A stretch of 12,319 bases of DNA from Candidatus Latescibacterota bacterium. GTDB lineage: Bacteria; Latescibacterota; UBA2968; UBA8231. Under the pieces are notes generated by a model. That model was not told the DNA's origin, made no database searches, and worked only from the letters and a program-made list of their open reading frames with translations. The position numbers were made by a program, and so were the translations under genes. This document shows, in pieces, positions 7,264-12,319 of this stretch (the stretch's first letter is position 1; the number at the start of each line of letters is the position of its first letter). Location of the stretch: contig DPVW01000148.1 of the NCBI GenBank assembly GCA_003529325.1, positions 13,066 through 25,384 on the forward strand, read 5' to 3'.

Positions 7264-7640
7264 TCAGACCTTCGCGCGAATTGTCTGCACGTGACGGTTA
7301 AGTCGTTGCCCTAGCTCTTTGGGCGAAGAACCCTTGCGGATGTAGTCGTTGGCGCCGTGCGCCAGCGCCTCGCGTACGACGCTGGCGTCGGCCTCACCCG
7401 TGAGCATGACGATGACGGTGGATTGAAATTTGGGATCCCCGCGCAGGATGTCGAGTACCTCCAACCCGTTCTGATCGGGCATGTGAATGTCCAGAATGAT
7501 CAGGTGGGGCTGCAACTGATAGGCGAGTCCCACCGCCTCGCGTCCGTTGACGGCCTCAGCCACGACCACCCGAGGCGCTCGAGCACGGCTGTTATCTTGC
7601 GCCGCGAGAGGATGGCATCCTCCGCCAGCAGCACGCTCAC
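7264..7640 (-). CDS. single-domain response regulator (CheY-like receiver), frameshifted
   Basis: After adding one base the product is about 125 residues, a stand-alone receiver domain without an output domain. It opens with GTG at 7640 as VSVLLAEDAILSRRK (acidic pair E7-D8). It breaks in the GGG at 7569-7571 between LERLG and VVAEAVNGREAV, then continues QPHLIILDIHMPDQNGLEVL with the phosphoacceptor D51, VIVMLTGEAD (T81) and NDYIRKGSSP (K103). All receiver catalytic residues are present, so the ancestral protein was a phosphorylatable switch, probably relaying to the Hpt protein encoded convergently. The start codon overlaps the stop of the zinc-ribbon ORF upstream (GTGA). Without the repair the C-terminal part is open from 7668, but that reading lacks the first strand and the acidic pocket. 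Either the gene is inactive or the base is a sequencing error. Confidence 0.8.
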
Positions 7641-7808
7641 CGTGCCGATGTCGCCCGCGGTGGGCCACAGGCGCTGCAAAAGCGGATCCCTTCGTTCGCT
7701 TGGAAGAGTTTACCCGCAGGCGGAACAGACGGCACCTTTCGGTGACTCGTCCTGGGGCTCGTCCTCGAATAGATCATCGGCACTGGCGGGGTTATTCTCT
7801 GCAGGCAT
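7637..7808 (-). pseudogene. small acidic zinc-ribbon protein, frameshifted
   Basis: From the ATG at 7808 (GAGGA a few bases before it) the frame reads an acidic segment, DDLFEDEPQDESPKG, then AVCSACG, and stops in TAA. Removing one G from the run at 7713-7715 gives CSACGKLFQANEGIRFCSACG and then a short basic tail ending at the TGA at 7637. The two CxxC pairs spaced 15 residues apart form a typical zinc ribbon. The repaired protein is about 56 residues. Its TGA overlaps the GTG of the receiver gene, so it is probably co-translated with it, or the two were once one protein. I do not recognise a named family. It follows the heparinase stop by 54 bp on the same strand. Confidence 0.45.
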
Positions 7809-7862
7809 GATTCCTCGGCATGGACAGAAACGGTACGGGTGCGGGGCCGGTTCGACAAGCGA

Positions 7863-10361
7863 CTATAGAAGTTGGTCAACACCGTCCCGTTCGACACAAA
7901 CGCCACCACCTGCGGTGACCATGACATGATCACTGCTACCGGAGGTCAGCTGGATGTGCAGTTCGATCGGCTCATCCGCCCGTGAACCGTCGCCATCGTC
8001 GACGCGGCGTACCGAGGCCACCGCTGGCTCGCCATCTCGGGGTTCCAGCAATCCGGCAAAGGTCGAGGCGAGGGCGCCCGATCCAGAGCTGGCGCGGCGC
8101 CGTAGCCATGGGCGCTGCAGCCACACTTCCTCTTTCTGCGTGTAAGTGGCGTAGCACGCCCAGGATTCACAGATCCCCGCCTCAACCCCTCGAGACAGGT
8201 CCGTGTAGCGCAGGTGCAGGCAGGACCCCGCCGGTGCCAGACCGGCTCGGTCGTCGAGGGTCCACTCCGCAACCCATCCCTCTGTCGGCGTCGTGTCGCC
8301 GTGGAAGTTGCGCATCAGTGTGTCGTGTCCGTAGTCAGGGGTTGCGGTCAATTCGAGTCCCGTCGTTTGCAGGGGTCCAAATGGGCCCAGCAGGAAGCGG
8401 GTGTGATCGGCACCGCCCTGCACGCGGAACACGTCGACGATATAGGCGTCCGCCGCACCGGTGTCGACGAGGACGAGGGTGCGCTCAAATATCTCCCCTT
8501 CGATGAGCCCGGACGCGGAGACGGAAATGCCGCGCACATGATCGCCATCCTGCCACCACAGGGTCTGACCACCGGCGTTGGCCAGATCCAGTCCATCGAC
8601 GACGACGGTGTTGTGCGCCGCCGACATCTTGTACCACTCCGCTTGCGGGGATGACCAGCCACCGAAGTTGACCGGCGGATACCCCAGGTCGGGAATCAGG
8701 TCGACGCCTCGGTAATACAACCCCAGGTGCATGCCATCGGCATGGCTGTGAGCGCCGCGGCCGCGCACCGATGGATCCAACCGGTAGGCGTAGACACTGT
8801 TCATGGCGCCGGAATCGTAATCGAGCCACGCCACCAGACCCCGCTTCTCGTCAGCTCCACGCAGGATCGCCAGGTGCCAGTTTTCCTTGTTCACCGACCT
8901 CATGCCTGGCAGCGGGCCGTGCGTGGTGATCACCTCATCGATGCGCCGCTGCAGGCTTTCGGGATCGTCGTGACAGACGTCATGTGGCAGGCCATCGGTA
9001 TTGCCACCATTGGCGTGATGGAGCAGTTGGACGAAAGCGACATCTCCGGTGGCCTCGTAGAGTTGCCAGAAGAAGGTGAACATCGATGGCGCCAGCGTTG
9101 GTCCGCCCGCTGTCAGGGGCACCGCAGCGTACGCAGGAGAGATTTTTGTCCACGAGCCGCAGTCGCCGACATTCGGGTAGAAGCGGTTGCCGATCCACGT
9201 GTCGATATGGAACCGATACAGGGCGTGAAGGGAAGGATGGCGTGCCAGGATCTGGTCGAGGAATCCAGGTATGGCGCGAGCGAAGAGGGCCAGGTAGTGG
9301 GCCAAGGTGCGTGGGGCGATGCAGGCATACCCACTCAGGCCTTTTTCACCCGACAAACCGTCTACCGCGGTCGCACGGGAAATGGCGTCGTCGAGAAGTT
9401 CGTGGATTCGAGCCATGCCTTCGGTGCCGTGCAGCACAGCTTCGATCAGGACGATGGCCATCTCCGTCGTCGGGAAATTTGACTGGATCTTGTCGATATG
9501 ATCGAGTGTGTCCTGAAGGATGCGTGTCTCGATGTTGGCGCAGATCTGCGTCCCCGTGTCCTTCGCGGTGGGTAGACTGAACTGTTCGGCACGATGGGAC
9601 AGGTGCGCGACGAGTTCGTCATCGTCGAGCAAGGCGTCACGCACACGGTCGTAGGCTGTGGTTAAGGTCAGGACCTCGGCGCAGGCATCGTGCCAGTTGG
9701 ACAGGTAACCACGGTTGCCAAGTTTTTCGTAGACGTATCCCTGCTCTGTGTAGTCGAAATTTGGGTACAGGTCGGAGAGTCGGTCGAGCAGGATACCGGC
9801 GCGCCGGGAGTATTGTCGGTCGCCGGTGACCACGAAGGCTTCTGCAAGTCGATTGATCCCAGTCCACACCAGGCCCTTCCACTGTCCATAGACGAGCCAG
9901 GTAGCAATAAAACGCCAGCGATCGCCGTTGTCGTTGACGAAACCGTGGCCGTCGTCGACACCAAATCGATGCAGCGGATCCCCCGGATCGGGATGCTCTT
10001 CATTTAACAGGAGGCTACGATCGGCCTGTGCCGGATCGAAGACCCCTGACGCATCCAGACCGGAGTGGTAGAAGGCGGAGAAGTTGTTCTTGGGAAATAG
10101 TTCAGCGCAGTGGGGACAGGTCAGTTTCCAGGGCTTGGCCCACACATCGATATCCCAATCGTACATATTGACCCGCCCACCACAACACGGGCAGGTCCCA
10201 TCGGACCAGACCATCCATGATCGCGGCAGGGTGTGGCCGAAGACGAGATCCCACAATTCATCGAGGGACAATGCGCGCCACGACTTGGCTCGTTGAACAG
10301 CATGTTGGCGCAGCGTGTCGTCGTCGCGGAACCGTTCGAGCAGATCAGGGGGATGAAACAT
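7863..10361 (-). CDS. heparinase II/III-family polysaccharide lyase-like protein
   Basis: An 832-residue protein. The start is the ATG at 10361 (MFHPPDLLERF) with GGAG 11 bases upstream; the frame is open a further 115 codons, but those overlap the GTPase tail and look non-coding. Near residues 57-85 are CPCCGG and CPHCAELFP, a probable zinc ribbon seen in many heparinase-like proteins. Residues about 150-450 form the helical (alpha/alpha toroid) part, with GYLSNWHDACAEVLTL (218-233) and GNRFYPNVGDCGSW (391-404). Residues about 495-800 are the beta-sandwich heparinase II/III C-terminal domain: RGRGAHSHADGMHLGLYYRG (533-552), DLIPDLGYP and AAHNTVVVDGLD (581-592). The family eliminates uronic-acid-containing glycans such as heparin or alginate; the exact substrate cannot be told. 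No signal peptide is visible, so it may act on imported oligosaccharides. The 2.5-kb frame is uninterrupted. The 109 bases between it and the GTPase stop hold nothing recognisable. Confidence 0.9.
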   Translation of the reverse strand: MFHPPDLLERFRDDDTLRQHAVQRAKSWRALSLDELWDLVFGHTLPRSWMVWSDGTCPCCGGRVNMYDWDIDVWAKPWKLTCPHCAELFPKNNFSAFYHSGLDASGVFDPAQADRSLLLNEEHPDPGDPLHRFGVDDGHGFVNDNGDRWRFIATWLVYGQWKGLVWTGINRLAEAFVVTGDRQYSRRAGILLDRLSDLYPNFDYTEQGYVYEKLGNRGYLSNWHDACAEVLTLTTAYDRVRDALLDDDELVAHLSHRAEQFSLPTAKDTGTQICANIETRILQDTLDHIDKIQSNFPTTEMAIVLIEAVLHGTEGMARIHELLDDAISRATAVDGLSGEKGLSGYACIAPRTLAHYLALFARAIPGFLDQILARHPSLHALYRFHIDTWIGNRFYPNVGDCGSWTKISPAYAAVPLTAGGPTLAPSMFTFFWQLYEATGDVAFVQLLHHANGGNTDGLPHDVCHDDPESLQRRIDEVITTHGPLPGMRSVNKENWHLAILRGADEKRGLVAWLDYDSGAMNSVYAYRLDPSVRGRGAHSHADGMHLGLYYRGVDLIPDLGYPPVNFGGWSSPQAEWYKMSAAHNTVVVDGLDLANAGGQTLWWQDGDHVRGISVSASGLIEGEIFERTLVLVDTGAADAYIVDVFRVQGGADHTRFLLGPFGPLQTTGLELTATPDYGHDTLMRNFHGDTTPTEGWVAEWTLDDRAGLAPAGSCLHLRYTDLSRGVEAGICESWACYATYTQKEEVWLQRPWLRRRASSGSGALASTFAGLLEPRDGEPAVASVRRVDDGDGSRADEPIELHIQLTSGSSDHVMVTAGGGVCVERDGVDQLL

Positions 10362-10470
10362 TGTACAGCAGACTCCGTAAAAAAGCAGCTGGGCGGGGGA
10401 GGAATGGGTGCGGGCGCGAAAATAGCCCTGAGATCCAGGCCAGGCAACGCGAGTTGCGGCTGTGCGAAGG

Positions 10471-11080
10471 TTACGACTGCAGGAAGATGCGTCGTCGACC
10501 TCGGTGCCGTGCTGTCGGCTGACGGACTGTCCCGGCCGTGGCGGCAAGTTCATCGAAGAGTATCTCTCCGGCGACGGGATCGTCGCTGCCATCGACGACG
10601 ACGAGGGTGTCAGCCAGCGATAGCAGGTGCAACAATGGTCGTCCCGGTCCTTCGCCCGAGGCCAGACCGGGTACGACGGGTGGGGTGTCGACGAACTGCA
10701 AAGCATTCTCCGGCGAGCATCCCTGGGACGGGATGGGTCGTGGAGAAGGGGTAGTCGGCAACGATGGTCGTCGCTCCGGTGAGGGCCTGTACGAGAGCGG
10801 ATTTACCCGCATTTGGCGCGCCGGCAAAAACGATGGTCGCTTCGCCCTGATGTTTGATGTGGAATGGGTCGTGCTGACCGGCGAAGGAGCGCACGGCATC
10901 GTGCCCCTCGAGTCGGCTTACCTGTCGACGAAGGCGGTCGCGTAGATCCTTGTACGGGCCCTTCCATTCGTCGTGCAGGCCGTCGAGATGGCCGCGCAGG
11001 ATGCGCAGTTGCTCAGGTTCAGATCGGCCTTGCATCTGTTTCTGAATCTGGGACCATAGATGACGTGCGGGCATTGGCAT
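10471..11080 (-). pseudogene. broken Obg/DRG-like P-loop GTPase
   Basis: From the ATG at 11080 the protein begins MPMPARHLWSQIQKQMQ, with a helical, charged N-terminal region (SEPEQLRILRGHLDG, DLRDRLRRQVSRLEG). Then follow the G1 loop FAGAPNAGKSALVQAL (about residues 85-100) and the DYPFSTTHPVPGM switch I segment. At about 10705-10715 the frame breaks. Removing one base or adding two continues as ENALQFVDTPPVVPG (G3, DTPP) and LADTLVVVDGSDDP in the next frame, which ends at TAA 10471. The layout matches TGS-containing DRG-like GTPases, which bind GTP and usually ribosomes or RNA. Those are normally well over 300 residues, but here the NKxD (G4) base-recognition motif and any TGS domain are absent: the coding text stops about 30 residues after the Asp-Gly-Ser segment. 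It is therefore both frameshifted and C-terminally short. No good ribosome site is seen; it lies 46 bp after the EEP gene on the same strand. Confidence 0.75.
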
Positions 11081-11126
11081 GGTATAACCGATACGGTACC
11101 AGGCACGACAGTGGCAAGTCCTTCTG

Positions 11127-11900
11127 TTAGGGCCAGGCCAGGTCGGCGCGAACCGGCAGATGGTCGGAGTGGTCCCAGACACCAGGCGCGCGTGGCACGT
11201 CGGTGCGGAAACCGGTGTCGCGGACCACTGCGGCACCGGTGAGTGTCTCACCCAGCCCAGGACTCAGGTATATGTGGTCGATTTTCCAGGGCTTGATGCC
11301 CGCAGTGTCCATCGTCAATTGCAGACCACCACCGGCGGTGGCCATGGCATTGACGAAGCTGAGCTCACGCAGATGCTGATGTACGGATTCGGACACATCG
11401 CTATTAAAATCACCGAGTACGACGGCGTTGTTACAGTCGGGGAGCAGAGCTTCGAGTCGTTCCCGTAGTAGCTTCCCCTCGCGGGCCCGCAGAGTCACAT
11501 CCCCGGGGTGCAGGTGAACGCAGACCACCCATAATTGTTGCGTGGATGACACCTGCAGGAGTGCGGCGCCCGCCGTGCGGCTGAAGGGCGGCAGGCTGTC
11601 GTCATCGACAGCATGGCTGAAGGTGCGGGATTCGACGACAGGGAAGCGGGACAATACATGACCGGGCCATGCTTGCGGCGAGGGGAAGGTCGCCAGATGT
11701 CGCCCACAACGTTTGGCGATGGCTTGGGCAGTGCGATGGACGACCCCCTCCTGCAGAGCGAGAATATCGGCGCCGAGTCCTGCGAAGACGCCGGCGAAGT
11801 GGTCTCGGTTCGCCGCCTCCCCGGGTGTGCCGATGGCGCTAGAAGATACCTCACTGGGGTAGCCGGTGAGACCAAGTACGTTCCACGTGACGATACGCAT
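11127..11900 (-). CDS. endonuclease/exonuclease/phosphatase (EEP) family hydrolase
   Basis: A 257-residue intact protein of the DNase I/exonuclease III-like fold. Motifs in order: MRIVTWNVLG with N7, ILALQEG with the metal-binding E51, CVHLHPGD with the histidine pair near 129-131, VVLGDFNSD with D164 and N166, PWKIDHIYLSP with D208-H209, and WDHSDHLPVRADL with the catalytic D246-H247. All expected Mg-dependent phosphodiesterase residues are present. There is no signal peptide or membrane anchor, so it is presumably cytoplasmic. The family includes nucleases, sphingomyelinases and inositol phosphatases, and the sequence alone does not choose between them. The ATG at 11900 is preceded by GGAAG at 5 bases. 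It starts 10 bp after the stop of the gene at the right edge, so the two are probably one operon with the GTPase downstream. Confidence 0.94.
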   Translation of the reverse strand: MRIVTWNVLGLTGYPSEVSSSAIGTPGEAANRDHFAGVFAGLGADILALQEGVVHRTAQAIAKRCGRHLATFPSPQAWPGHVLSRFPVVESRTFSHAVDDDSLPPFSRTAGAALLQVSSTQQLWVVCVHLHPGDVTLRAREGKLLRERLEALLPDCNNAVVLGDFNSDVSESVHQHLRELSFVNAMATAGGGLQLTMDTAGIKPWKIDHIYLSPGLGETLTGAAVVRDTGFRTDVPRAPGVWDHSDHLPVRADLAWP

Positions 11901-11905
11901 GATCG

Positions 11906-11910
11906 CTTCC
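11906..11910 (-). promoter_or_regulatory. ribosome binding site of the EEP hydrolase
   Basis: The minus strand reads GGAAG, 5 bases before the ATG at 11900. It lies directly after the TAA of the upstream gene, which is consistent with an operon. Confidence 0.5.
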
Positions 11911-12319
11911 TTACAGGCGAGAGAGGGTGTCGTCTACGGCAAGTTGACGGAAGGACTGTTCCATGCATTGCTCGGCCACCGGCTCAGCCCATTGGGTCGG
12001 TCCGCGAGCAGAGACCGAGTTGATCGCTCTGTTTGCCCAGGACACAATTGGCTCCCGCTGGCAGCGGATGGTGAAGTCAGCACCATGGACCGATCCTGTC
12101 GGTGTGTAGAGGAAGGCGCAACTCAACGTGCGTTGCAGCGCCGCCTGCTGCACGGGTTGCAGGTCACCGACGCCGGCCCAGTCTTCGGGCAGGATCAGCG
12201 TATCGATGGCGCGATCTGTGATGGCATCCGTCAACGCCTCTGCCTCGACGAGGAAATTCTTGTGCCTCGGCCAGATATCAAACATGCCGTAGTCGGCGAT
12301 GGGTGCACGCAATTGCAGC
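11911..12319 (-). CDS. unidentified protein, C-terminal 135 residues (truncated by window edge)
   Basis: The frame is open to the right edge, so the start lies outside; a TTG at 12312 is an internal leucine codon rather than a start. I do not recognise the family. Visible text includes DYGMFDIWPRHKNF, AITDRAIDTLILPEDWAG, SCAFLYTPTGSVHGADFTI and a C-terminal WAEPVAEQCMEQSFRQL. It is soluble, mixed alpha/beta, with no membrane segment, CxxC or nucleotide-binding loop in the visible part. The stop is 10 bp before the ATG of the EEP hydrolase, so it is likely the upstream member of the same operon. That it is coding is supported by the uninterrupted frame, the tight spacing and ordinary composition; function cannot be given. 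Confidence 0.6.
   Translation of the reverse strand, partial: LQLRAPIADYGMFDIWPRHKNFLVEAEALTDAITDRAIDTLILPEDWAGVGDLQPVQQAALQRTLSCAFLYTPTGSVHGADFTIRCQREPIVSWANRAINSVSARGPTQWAEPVAEQCMEQSFRQLAVDDTLSRL

Noticed and set aside
7076..7294. Stand-alone 72-residue plus-strand gene beginning MKGSSREL
   Set aside because: It is the C-terminal piece of the Hpt domain; its apparent start lies just after the active histidine, so it is a fragment created by a frameshift.
6525..7720. Programmed frameshifting to explain the joined frames
   Set aside because: The sites lack a common slippery heptamer or following hairpin, differ in direction, and are too many in four unrelated genes.
10362..10706. In-frame extension adding 115 residues to the heparinase N-terminus
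   Set aside because: It overlaps the GTPase tail, has no domain-like text or signal peptide, and the ATG at 10361 gives the natural family N-terminus.

Overview
The window looks like a piece of chromosome (or metagenome-assembled chromosome) from a GC-rich Gram-negative bacterium. The first gene ends in a FlgD/Por-type Ig-like domain of the kind common in the FCB superphylum and related candidate phyla. A lipoprotein signal, a reaction-centre-type multihaem cytochrome and a cytoplasmic-type heparinase II/III protein fit that setting. The phylum is an inference; no rRNA or universal marker is present. I see no tRNA, CRISPR array, insertion sequence or phage module.

Layout. At the left edge is the 3' part of a secreted M6-type metalloprotease/beta-helix protein (+). 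It converges on an M15-type peptidase lipoprotein (-). Divergent from that is a small HExxH zincin (+), which converges with a 10-bp overlap on a class III aminotransferase (-). Nearly everything to the right reads on the minus strand: a SNF2/SWIM helicase (4288-6057), a broken c-type cytochrome (6054-6752), a response regulator (7264-7640), a small zinc-ribbon ORF (7637-7808), a large heparinase II/III-like protein (7863-10361), a broken Obg/DRG-like GTPase (10471-11080), an endonuclease/exonuclease/phosphatase-family hydrolase (11127-11900) and an unidentified partial gene at the right edge. The one plus-strand gene in that half is a broken Hpt phosphotransfer domain (6888-7256), tail to tail with the response regulator.

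The most striking feature is damage. Between about 6.55 and 7.72 kb four consecutive genes (cytochrome, Hpt, receiver, zinc ribbon) carry together about nine reading-frame breaks. Most are single-base changes in short homopolymers. One is a larger loss that removed the first haem motif of the cytochrome. The flanking 1.8-kb helicase and 2.5-kb heparinase ORFs are intact. A further break lies in the GTPase at about 10.71 kb. This is either a decaying segment or a poorly covered patch of assembly. The homology that runs cleanly across frames lets the ancestral proteins be reconstructed.

Functionally the genes are mostly unrelated housekeeping or accessory functions. The Hpt and receiver would form a phosphorelay pair, though no histidine kinase is in view. 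I did not find a convincing new multi-gene system. The best leads are the damaged phosphorelay/zinc-ribbon cluster and the helicase whose start codon overlaps the stop of a cytochrome gene.
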